37,878 bases of DNA, from assembly GCA_017451295.1 (NCBI GenBank), contig JAFSPW010000054.1, forward strand, positions 1-37,878, read 5' to 3'. The stretch comes from Clostridia bacterium (GTDB taxonomy: Bacteria; Bacillota; Clostridia; Christensenellales; CAG-138). Positions 31,254 to 37,878 of the stretch are shown here, one piece after another (within the stretch, counting starts at the first letter, position 1; every line of letters starts with the position of its first letter). Position numbers and translations under genes: made by a program. The notes beneath the pieces are model-generated. The model worked only from the letters and a program-made list of their open reading frames with translations. It was not told where the DNA came from and did not search any database.

Positions 31254-32356
31254 GCACCATTGGCATCCTGCTCTGCGGCGGCAGCAGCCAGCGCATGGGC
31301 TTTGATAAGCTGACCACCCCCCTGGGGGGCCACACCGCCATCGAGCGGGGCATCGAGGCCATGTCCGAGCTTGACCGGCTGGTCATCGCCATCACGCCTG
31401 CGGCCCGTTCCCTGGTAGAGGGCCTGTCCATTCCCGTGCCCTATACCCTGTGCGAAGGGGGCGCCACCCGGGCTGAGTCCGTGAAAAACGCCCTCCTTGC
31501 CGCCAGGGGGGAACCGGGGGATGTGGTCCTTATCCACGATGCCGCCCGGTGCCTGCAGCCCGCCGCCGTCTTTGCCGCCGCCGCAAAAAGCGCCCGGGAG
31601 AAGGGCAGCGGGGTGGCGGCCCTGGATATGACGGATTCCGTCTTCCAAAAGGACGGCACCGCCCCGCTCGATAGGACCCGGCTCCTCCTCACCCAGACCC
31701 CCCAGGCCTTCCGCTTCGGGGAGATTCTAAGGGCCTACGAAGCCGCCGGGGACAGCCTCACCGCCACGGACGATGCCGCCCTGTACGCAAAGTTCATCGG
31801 CCCCGTGGCCTTCGTTGCGGGCAGTCACCTCGGGCGAAAGCTCACGAGCCCGGCCGATTGGGATTGGGCCAAGGCCCTTTTGAGCATCCCCCGCACGGGC
31901 ACGGGCTTTGACACCCATGTGCTGGGCGCGGGGCGAAAGCTCATCTTAGGGGGCGTGGAGATTCCCTTTGAAAAGGGGCTCGTGGCCCATTCCGATGGGG
32001 ATGTGCTCCTGCACGCGCTCATGGATGCCCTGCTGGGGGCGGCATCTCTGGGGGACATCGGCCACCTGTTCCCGGATAAGGACCCGCAATATGAGAACAT
32101 ATCGAGCCGAACCCTGCTTCGGGAGGTGGGCCGTCGCCTCAGGGAAAAGGGGTTCACGGTGCAGCATGTGGATGTGACCGTCCTCTGCCAACAGCCCAAG
32201 CTCGCCCCCTACTTCCCGGAGGCCAGGAAGAACATCGCCGCCGATCTGCAGCTTTCCCTCGAGCAGGTGTCCCTGAAGGCCACCACCACCGAGGGCATGA
32301 ACGACGAGGGCCGGGGCCTGTGCATCAGCGCCCAGGCCATCGCCACCATATACTAA
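31250..32356 (+). CDS. ispDF: bifunctional IspD-IspF enzyme of the MEP isoprenoid pathway
   Basis: 368 residues carrying two enzymes. IspD (about 1-212): nucleotide-binding [11 protein letters not shown] (10-20), HDAARCLQP (96-104), LTQTPQAF (148-155), TDDAALY (173-179); it makes CDP-methylerythritol from MEP and CTP. IspF (about 215-368): zinc ligands FDTHVL (Asp221, His223) and HALMDALLG (His255), and [12 protein letters not shown] near the end; it makes the 2,4-cyclodiphosphate. IspE, the step between them, is not in the window. Fused IspDF is best known in Proteobacteria. It starts by ATGA overlap with rqcP; uvrA follows 18 bp downstream. Confidence 0.95.
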   Translation: MSTIGILLCGGSSQRMGFDKLTTPLGGHTAIERGIEAMSELDRLVIAITPAARSLVEGLSIPVPYTLCEGGATRAESVKNALLAARGEPGDVVLIHDAARCLQPAAVFAAAAKSAREKGSGVAALDMTDSVFQKDGTAPLDRTRLLLTQTPQAFRFGEILRAYEAAGDSLTATDDAALYAKFIGPVAFVAGSHLGRKLTSPADWDWAKALLSIPRTGTGFDTHVLGAGRKLILGGVEIPFEKGLVAHSDGDVLLHALMDALLGAASLGDIGHLFPDKDPQYENISSRTLLREVGRRLREKGFTVQHVDVTVLCQQPKLAPYFPEARKNIAADLQLSLEQVSLKATTTEGMNDEGRGLCISAQAIATIY

Positions 32357-32374
32357 GATTCTATAAGGATTTGT

Positions 32375-35224
32375 ATGGACAATATCATCATCCGGGGTGC
32401 CCGGGAACACAATCTAAAGAACATCGACTTAACCCTGCCCAGGGATAAACTCATCGTGCTGACGGGGCTTTCCGGCTCCGGCAAAAGCTCCCTGGCCTTT
32501 GATACCATCTATGCCGAGGGCCAGCGCCGGTATGTGGAGAGCCTTTCCTCCTATGCCCGGCAGTTCATCGGCCAGATGGAAAAGCCCGAGGTGGACGCCA
32601 TCGAAGGGCTGTCCCCGGCCATCTCCATCGACCAGAAGAGCACCAGCAGCAACCCCCGGTCCACCGTGGGCACGGTGACGGAGATTTACGACTACCTGCG
32701 GCTGCTCTACGCCCGCTGCGGCGTGTCCCATTGCCCCAAGTGCGGCCGCATCATCGAGAAGCAGAGCGTAGATGTGGTGGTGGACCATGTGATGGACCTG
32801 CCCCGGGGCACCAAGATTTTGCTGCTGGCTCCCTGCATTCGGGGCAAGAAGGGGGAGCATGTGAAGGTGCTGGAGGGGCTGAAGAAGGAAGGCTACGCCC
32901 GGGCCCGCATCGACGGGGAGACGTATGACCTCGAGGAAGCCCCGGCCCTGGACAAGCAGAAGAAGCACACCATCGAGGCCGTCATCGACCGGCTGGTGGT
33001 GAAAGAAGGCGTGGAGGGCCGGCTCACGGACTCGCTGGAAAACGCCTTTCGCCTGGGCAAGAACCTGGCCATCGTGAGCGAAGTGGGGGGCAAGGACACC
33101 CTCTACTCCCAGAACTATGCCTGCCCGGACTGCGGCATCTCCCTGGAGGAGCTGGAGCCCAGGGCCTTTTCCTTCAACAACCCCTACGGCGCCTGCCCCC
33201 ATTGCACGGGTTTAGGGGAGCTGTTTCGGGTGGACCCGGACCTGGTGGTCCCGGATACCTCCCTGTCCCTAAGCGGAGGGGCCATCGCCGTGTCCGGCTG
33301 GAACAGCGCCTCCACCGGCACCATCGCCCATATGTACCTCGGGGCTCTCTGCCGCCACTTTGAAAAGAAACTCGGGACCCCCGTCAGCATGGACATGCCC
33401 TTTGAGCAGCTGCCAAAGGAGGTCCAGCAGGCCATCCTCTACGGCTGCAGCGAGAAGATGGAGGTGGTCTATGAGCGGGAGTTCGCCGGCGGTCGGTTTT
33501 TGTCCGAGTTCGAGGGCATCATCAACAACCTCGAACGCCGCTACAAGGAGAGCACCAGCGATTGGAGCAAGGGGGAGATTGAGGGCTATATGTCCCGCAT
33601 CCCCTGCCCGGTGTGTAACGGGCGGCGCCTTAAGCCCGAGAGCCTCGCGGTCACCGTGGGCGATAAGAACATTGCCGAGTTTTCGGATTTATCCGTGAGG
33701 GAGTCCCTTCGCTTTATCGACGGCCTGTCCTTCACGCCGAGCCAACAGATCATCGCCCAGCAGATTGTGCACGAGCTCAACGCCCGCCTGAGCTTCCTTG
33801 AAAATGTGGGCTTGGGGTATCTTACGCTGAGCCGGGGCGCCGCCACCCTCTCCGGCGGCGAGAGCCAGCGGATACGGCTCGCCACCCAGATTGGCAGCGG
33901 CCTTGTGGGTGTGCTCTATATCCTGGACGAGCCCAGCATCGGCCTGCACCAGCGGGACAACGGGCGGCTCCTGTCCACCCTAAAATCCCTTCGGGACATG
34001 GGCAACACCCTCATCGTGGTGGAGCACGACGAGGAGACCATGCTCGCTGCGGACTACCTGGTGGACATCGGCCCCAGGGCCGGGGTTCATGGCGGCGAGG
34101 TGGTGGCTAAGGGCACGCCCAAGGAGGTTATGAACACCCCCGGCTCTTTGACGGGCGGGTATCTATCCGGCCGCCTCACCATCCCCCTGCCCGAAACGCG
34201 CCGCCCGGGGAACGGGAAACAGCTTCTTATCCGGGGTGCCAGAGCCCATAACCTAAAGAACCTGACGGTGAGCATCCCCCTGGGCATGTTCGTGTGCGTC
34301 ACCGGGGTCTCCGGCTCCGGCAAGAGCTCGCTTATCAACGAGATTCTCAAAAAATCCCTGCTGCGGCAGCTGAACCGGGCCAAGACCCGGCCCCTTGAGC
34401 ACGACGGCATCGACGGCGTGGAGGCCCTCGATAAGATTATCGACATCGACCAAAGCCCCATCGGCCGGACCCCCCGCAGCAACCCGGCCACCTATACGGG
34501 CCTGTTCGACCTCATTCGGGACCTGTACGCCGCCACCCCGGATGCGAAGGTCAGGGGCTATAAGCCCAACCGCTTCTCCTTCAATGTGAAGGGTGGGCGA
34601 TGCGAAGCCTGCCGGGGGGACGGCATCCTGAAGATTGAGATGAACTTCCTGTCCGATGTGTACGTGCCCTGCGAGGTCTGCGGCGGCAAGCGCTACAACC
34701 GGGAGACCCTGGAGGTGAAGTACAAGGGCAAGAGCATCTATGATGTGCTGGAAATGACCGTGGAGGAGGCCCTGCCCTTCTTCCAGAACCACGAGAAGAT
34801 TCGCCGGAAGCTGGAGATTATGAACGACGTGGGCCTGGGCTATGTGAAGCTGGGCCAGAGCGCCACCACCCTCTCGGGCGGGGAAGCGCAGCGGATCAAG
34901 CTTTCCACGGAGCTCAGCCGCCGGGACACGGGCCGCACCCTCTATGTGCTGGACGAGCCCACCACGGGCCTGCATACCGACGATGTGAAGCGGCTGCTGG
35001 GAATACTCAACAAGCTGGTGGAGGGGGGCAGCTCCGTCATCGTCATTGAGCACAACCTCCATGTCATCAAGACCGCCGACTACATCATCGACCTTGGCCC
35101 CGAGGGGGGCGACGAGGGCGGCACCCTGGTGGCTGCCGGTACCCCGGAAGAGGTGGCGGCCTGTGAGCCAAGCTACACCGGAAAGTACCTTCGGGACATC
35201 CTTATGGCGGAGGGGCGGCTGTGA
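32375..35224 (+). CDS. uvrA: excinuclease ABC subunit A
   Basis: 949 residues, full length. It scans DNA for damage and loads UvrB in nucleotide excision repair. Two ABC modules: Walker [15 protein letters not shown] (near 30) and [15 protein letters not shown] (near 645), signatures [12 protein letters not shown] and [12 protein letters not shown], Walker [15 protein letters not shown] and [14 protein letters not shown]. Zinc sites: CPDC...CPHC in the first half and CEAC...CEVC in the second. The start ATG at 32375 follows TAAGGAT. The gene is 18 bp after ispDF and overlaps the next gene by GTGA. Confidence 0.98.
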   Translation: MDNIIIRGAREHNLKNIDLTLPRDKLIVLTGLSGSGKSSLAFDTIYAEGQRRYVESLSSYARQFIGQMEKPEVDAIEGLSPAISIDQKSTSSNPRSTVGTVTEIYDYLRLLYARCGVSHCPKCGRIIEKQSVDVVVDHVMDLPRGTKILLLAPCIRGKKGEHVKVLEGLKKEGYARARIDGETYDLEEAPALDKQKKHTIEAVIDRLVVKEGVEGRLTDSLENAFRLGKNLAIVSEVGGKDTLYSQNYACPDCGISLEELEPRAFSFNNPYGACPHCTGLGELFRVDPDLVVPDTSLSLSGGAIAVSGWNSASTGTIAHMYLGALCRHFEKKLGTPVSMDMPFEQLPKEVQQAILYGCSEKMEVVYEREFAGGRFLSEFEGIINNLERRYKESTSDWSKGEIEGYMSRIPCPVCNGRRLKPESLAVTVGDKNIAEFSDLSVRESLRFIDGLSFTPSQQIIAQQIVHELNARLSFLENVGLGYLTLSRGAATLSGGESQRIRLATQIGSGLVGVLYILDEPSIGLHQRDNGRLLSTLKSLRDMGNTLIVVEHDEETMLAADYLVDIGPRAGVHGGEVVAKGTPKEVMNTPGSLTGGYLSGRLTIPLPETRRPGNGKQLLIRGARAHNLKNLTVSIPLGMFVCVTGVSGSGKSSLINEILKKSLLRQLNRAKTRPLEHDGIDGVEALDKIIDIDQSPIGRTPRSNPATYTGLFDLIRDLYAATPDAKVRGYKPNRFSFNVKGGRCEACRGDGILKIEMNFLSDVYVPCEVCGGKRYNRETLEVKYKGKSIYDVLEMTVEEALPFFQNHEKIRRKLEIMNDVGLGYVKLGQSATTLSGGEAQRIKLSTELSRRDTGRTLYVLDEPTTGLHTDDVKRLLGILNKLVEGGSSVIVIEHNLHVIKTADYIIDLGPEGGDEGGTLVAAGTPEEVAACEPSYTGKYLRDILMAEGRL

Positions 35225-35970
35225 GATTGCTTCGCTTTTTGTGCCTGTTCGTCGGCAGCTTTCTGGTGCTGGACACGCTGATTGTGTGCTTCCTCTCCAA
35301 CTATAACCTGGGGGTCATCCTTCCGGCGGCGCTGGGGCTGCCGCTGCTGCTCCTTGGCCTGTTCTTCCCCCACATGAACGCCGGGTTCTGGCTGTTTTTG
35401 CGGCGGGCGGTGCTGATGGCGTATGGCCTTGGGTGCCTTGTCCTGCTGTTTTTAGGGGGCTGTATGCTCAGCGCCCTCAAGGACGGGGAGGCGGGGGACT
35501 ATGACGCCCTCATCGTCCTCGGCGCTGCGGTCCATGGGGACAGGGTCACCTGGGTGCTCAGCAACCGCCTCGACACGGCCCTTGCCTATGCTCAGGAGCA
35601 CCCGAACACCGTGCTGGTGGTCTCCGGCGGCAAGGGGGACGGCGAGACCGTCACGGAAGCCTCCGCCATGAAGGGGTACCTGGTGGATAGGGGCCTGGAG
35701 GAGGGCCGGATACTCCTTGAGGACAAGGCTAAGAGCACCGAGGAGAACTTCCGTTTCAGCAAGGCCATCGTGGACCAGGCTTTGGGGGAGGATGCCTCCC
35801 TGGGCTTTGTCACCACCCGGTTCCATGTGTACCGGGCGGGGCGCACCGCAAAAAAGGCGGGCATAGCTGCCCAGGGCATCGGCGCGCCGGATGTGTGGTA
35901 TATCGCCCTCAACAACTTTTTGCGCGAGTGCGTGGGCATCTGCTGGTACACCGTAAAAGGTTACATATAA
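35221..35970 (+). CDS. YdcF/SanA-like (DUF218) membrane protein
   Basis: 249 residues. The GTG start overlaps the uvrA stop (GTGA) with GGAGGGG upstream. Three N-terminal hydrophobic segments (about 5-25, 30-48, 60-82), then a soluble DUF218 domain: [76 protein letters not shown]. The family (YdcF, SanA, ElyC) is linked to envelope integrity and peptidoglycan lipid-carrier use, but the chemistry is unknown. Last gene of the rqcP operon. Confidence 0.85.
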   Translation: MRLLRFLCLFVGSFLVLDTLIVCFLSNYNLGVILPAALGLPLLLLGLFFPHMNAGFWLFLRRAVLMAYGLGCLVLLFLGGCMLSALKDGEAGDYDALIVLGAAVHGDRVTWVLSNRLDTALAYAQEHPNTVLVVSGGKGDGETVTEASAMKGYLVDRGLEEGRILLEDKAKSTEENFRFSKAIVDQALGEDASLGFVTTRFHVYRAGRTAKKAGIAAQGIGAPDVWYIALNNFLRECVGICWYTVKGYI

Positions 35971-35973
35971 TTC

Positions 35974-36079
35974 TTGACAAACCGGGCCCTGCGTGGTAGC
36001 GTTAGCAGGACGCCCATCGTCATGGCAACATACGCATATTTTCGGCAGGCGCAGGGCTTTTGCGCCTGCTGTTTTTTTG
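35974..36079 (+). promoter_or_regulatory. leader with promoter and terminator/attenuator before SHMT-like gene
   Basis: TTGACA (35974-35979), 17 nt, TAGCGT (35997-36002) is a possible promoter. About 70 nt downstream is a very strong intrinsic terminator: GCAGGCGCA and TGCGCCTGC with a GGGCTTT-type loop (36044-36070) followed by TGTTTTTTT. It may be the end of the uvrA operon or an attenuator that controls the SHMT-like gene. A short frame from ATG 36022 runs through the hairpin with a Phe/Cys-rich part (QGFCACCFF), in phase with the enzyme gene. No known riboswitch fold was recognised. Confidence 0.6.
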
Positions 36080-36093
36080 AAACGGAGGACCCT

Positions 36094-37494
36094 ATGAACC
36101 AGAACACCACCGCACCTAAGCCCGCTCTTGACTTGCTTTTCTCCGCCATGGACAACCATACCTGGCGGCAGGAGAAGTGCATCAACCTCATCCCCTCGGA
36201 AAACACCCCCAGCAAGGCGGTGCAGCTGCTGTGCGCCAGCGACCCCGCCTTCCGCTATGCGGAGCATAAGAAGCAAAAGGGCACCCGCCAGGAGGTGTTC
36301 TACTATCAGGGGGTCAAGTTCATCGGCCGGGTGGAGGAGCTGCTGGTCAACCAGATGCGACAGTATATGGGCTGCACCGAGGTGGAGACCCGGCTCCTGC
36401 CCGGTCAGATGTCCAACACCGTGGCCTTCTCTGCCCTGATGAGCTATAAGAACCGGTTCCATACGAGTGCCGACCCCCAGCGCCTGGGGTATGTGCTCAA
36501 CAACCATTTGATTAAAGGCGGTCACCTGTCCGCCCAGCCCATGGGGGCGCTGCACGATTATATCGCCCGGGACCCCGTCACCGGCAAGTACAGGGTCATC
36601 AACTTCCCCGTGTGCCCGGACAACCTGTATAAAATCGACGTGGCGGCCACCAAGGAGCTCATCGCCCGGTATACGCCGGAGCTCATCGTCTTTGGCAAGA
36701 GCATGGTCCTCTATCGGGAGCCCGTTCGTGAGATTGCCGACTTTGTCAAGGCGCAGGGCATCCCCACCACCATCATGTACGACATGGCCCATGTGTTGGG
36801 CCTCGTGGGGGATTACTTCCAGAACCCCTTTGTGGAGGGAGCCCATATCGTCACCGGCTCCACCCATAAGACCTTCTTTGGCCCCCAGCGGGGCATCGTG
36901 GCCACCAACTGGACAGAGGAGCAGGAGGAGTACGGCATCTGGAAGGCGGTGGAAAAGCGGACCTTCCCCGGCAGCGTCTCCAACCACCACCTGGGCACCC
37001 AGCTGGGCCTGCTCATGGCCGCCTATGAGATGAACACCTTCAAGGATGCCTACCAGAGCGCCCTCATCCACAACGCCAAGCACTTTGCCAAGGCCCTGAA
37101 AAACAACGGCCTCGATGTGAAGGGGGACCCCGCCATAGACTTTACCGAGACCCACCAGGTCCTTCTGGGCGTGGGCTCCGGCAGAGGCCCCGAAATGGCG
37201 GAGCGGCTGGAGAAAAACAACATCATCGTCAACTACCAGGCCACCCCCGACGAGGAGGGCTTCGCCGTGGCCGGCGCCCTTCGCATGGGCCTGGGGGAGA
37301 TGACCCGCTTCGGCTTTGACGACGAGGCCCTCGACCGCCTGGCGGAGCTCATGGCCGCCTGCATCCTCCACGATGCAAACATCAAGGACGAGGTCGTGGC
37401 CCTGCGTGCCCGGCACCTGACCATGGGCTACTGCTTCTCTGACGCCGCCTTTGACAGCGCCCTCGGACAGCTCTCCAAACTCATCGAGGCATAA
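36094..37494 (+). CDS. serine hydroxymethyltransferase-like PLP enzyme (divergent)
   Basis: 466 residues from the ATG at 36094 after GGAGG. Fold type I PLP enzyme of the SHMT family: INLIPSENTPS (30-40, Glu36), KGGHLSAQP (His144 region), IMYDMAHVLGLVG (Asp230, His233), and the PLP lysine in VTGSTHKTFFGPQRG (Lys259); Arg in ALRMGLGEMTRFGF. Canonical GlyA (about 415 residues) reads LIASEN, RYYGG, QPHSGSQAN and THKTLxGPRGG, so the substrate/folate side is changed here (FYYQGVKF, LPGQMSN, FFGPQRG) while catalytic residues stay. It may cleave or build a beta-hydroxy amino acid other than serine, or be a folate-independent relative; ordinary SHMT activity is not excluded. Confidence 0.8.
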   Translation: MNQNTTAPKPALDLLFSAMDNHTWRQEKCINLIPSENTPSKAVQLLCASDPAFRYAEHKKQKGTRQEVFYYQGVKFIGRVEELLVNQMRQYMGCTEVETRLLPGQMSNTVAFSALMSYKNRFHTSADPQRLGYVLNNHLIKGGHLSAQPMGALHDYIARDPVTGKYRVINFPVCPDNLYKIDVAATKELIARYTPELIVFGKSMVLYREPVREIADFVKAQGIPTTIMYDMAHVLGLVGDYFQNPFVEGAHIVTGSTHKTFFGPQRGIVATNWTEEQEEYGIWKAVEKRTFPGSVSNHHLGTQLGLLMAAYEMNTFKDAYQSALIHNAKHFAKALKNNGLDVKGDPAIDFTETHQVLLGVGSGRGPEMAERLEKNNIIVNYQATPDEEGFAVAGALRMGLGEMTRFGFDDEALDRLAELMAACILHDANIKDEVVALRARHLTMGYCFSDAAFDSALGQLSKLIEA

Positions 37495-37539
37495 TCCCCG
37501 CCGCTTTTTCCCTTTGTACAAATGCGCCCTCTTAAAAAG

Positions 37540-37664
37540 CCTTCCCTCCCAGGGGAAGCTGGCGCCGCAGGCGACGGATGAGGTGGCAGACCAAAAGGCT
37601 TCCCCGCCTTGCCTTCCCCTTGAGGGGAAGGTGGCACGGCGAAGCCGTGACGGATGAGGTGGCA
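37540..37664 (+). repeat. two copies of a dispersed double-hairpin repeat
   Basis: Copy A (37540-37588) and copy B (37612-37664) both read CCTTCCC...GGGGAAG, then a second small GC palindrome (CACGGCGAAGCCGTG in copy B), then ACGGATGAGGTGGCA. This kind of element is common between genes of gut Clostridia. No gene was seen in 37495-37878. Confidence 0.8.
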
Positions 37665-37670
37665 TACTAT

Positions 37671-37699
37671 AGGCCCGGGGCCGTGAGGCACCCGGGCCT
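37671..37699 (+). terminator. strong GC hairpin downstream of the SHMT-like gene
   Basis: AGGCCCGGG and CCCGGGCCT form a perfect 9-bp stem with an 11-nt loop, followed by TCCTTC. It could end the SHMT-like transcript about 180 nt after its stop, but the T-run is poor and it sits inside repeats. Confidence 0.45.
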
Positions 37700-37731
37700 T
37701 CCTTCATGGAGCGGAGCGACCTCTCCCCCCC

Positions 37732-37785
37732 TGTCATTTCGACCGAGGGAGCAACGCGACCGAGCGGAGAAATCTCTTGTACAAG
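37732..37785 (+). repeat. dispersed repeat, right end copy (inverted relative to 1-55)
   Basis: TGTCATTTCGACCGAGG through GCGACCGAGCGGAGAAATCT to CTTGTACAAG. It is the reverse complement of the opening 55 bases apart from a few central differences. The last 90 bases hold further GC-rich repeat-like sequence (a CCCCCCTTGTG/GGGGGG hairpin) and no gene. Confidence 0.85.
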
Positions 37786-37878
37786 CAGGTCGGCAAGCGG
37801 GCCGCCGAGGGCGTCGGCCCCTACGGTCGGGCGTTAAAAAGCCCCCCTTGTGTAAAGGGGGGAGTAAGGGGGGATTGC

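Noticed and set aside
35974..36093. Known glycine, THF or SAM riboswitch before the SHMT-like gene
   Set aside because: No conserved core of those classes could be recognised; only the promoter and terminator hairpin are supported.
35452..37737. Long open frame of 761 codons on the minus strand
   Set aside because: It is antisense to the YdcF-like and SHMT-like genes, has low-information composition rich in Gly/His/Val, no family motif, and depends on the GC-rich codon positions of the true genes.

Overview
The window looks like chromosomal DNA of a high-GC, spore-forming Clostridia lineage, plausibly a gut Oscillospirales or Christensenellales-type organism (inference). Support comes from strong AGGAGG ribosome sites, sigma-A promoters of the TTGnnn-17-TATACT type, a CotF/ferritin-like coat protein, a KapD-like exonuclease, RqcP, a MerR-TipAS regulator and many short palindromic repeats between genes. 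I see no rRNA, tRNA, CRISPR array, prophage or insertion sequence. Both window ends carry inverted copies of one dispersed repeat.

Layout: 1-450 is repeat-rich and ends in a promoter. 451-2376 is a MarR regulator plus a GltS-like symporter. 2391-2494 holds a duplicated 31-nt block and a bidirectional terminator. 2514-4536 (minus) holds a 46-residue protein, a MerR-TipAS regulator with a textbook MerR operator, and azlDC. 4643-5095 is a coat protein. A palindrome array follows, then a lipoprotein M15 peptidase (minus) and proS (plus). 8281-13316 is a three-gene ABC importer whose ATPase is strongly enlarged. 13424-14806 is a lipoprotein hydrolase plus MarR behind a perfect operator. 14898-16124 holds a CBS protein, a possible GNAT remnant and a DEDDh exonuclease. 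16278-16399 is a 38-bp tandem repeat.

16514-20106 (minus) is a phospholipid operon, pgsA-HAD-cdsA-diacylglycerol kinase-gtrA, mostly translationally coupled. Divergent from it, 20280-24538 encodes an MBOAT acyltransferase, a DHHW (AlgJ/X-like) protein and a membrane-anchored RCC1-like propeller protein, probably a cell-surface glycan acylation machine. 24612-27199 holds a small membrane protein, a D-lactate dehydrogenase with a Cys-rich tail and a dicarboxylate symporter. 27375-30364 holds an M20 amidohydrolase, a TetR regulator and ApbE, whose 3' end overlaps a convergent unknown gene. 31005-35970 holds rqcP, an ispD-ispF fusion, uvrA and a YdcF-like protein, mostly overlapping. A leader with a strong terminator precedes a divergent SHMT-like PLP enzyme (36094-37494), and the window ends in dispersed repeats.

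The least routine items are the MBOAT-DHHW-RCC1 cassette, the ABC ATPase with an extra domain-sized insertion, the SHMT-like enzyme behind an attenuator-like leader, the HAD phosphatase placed where PG synthesis needs a phosphatase, and several clear operator palindromes that can be matched to regulators.
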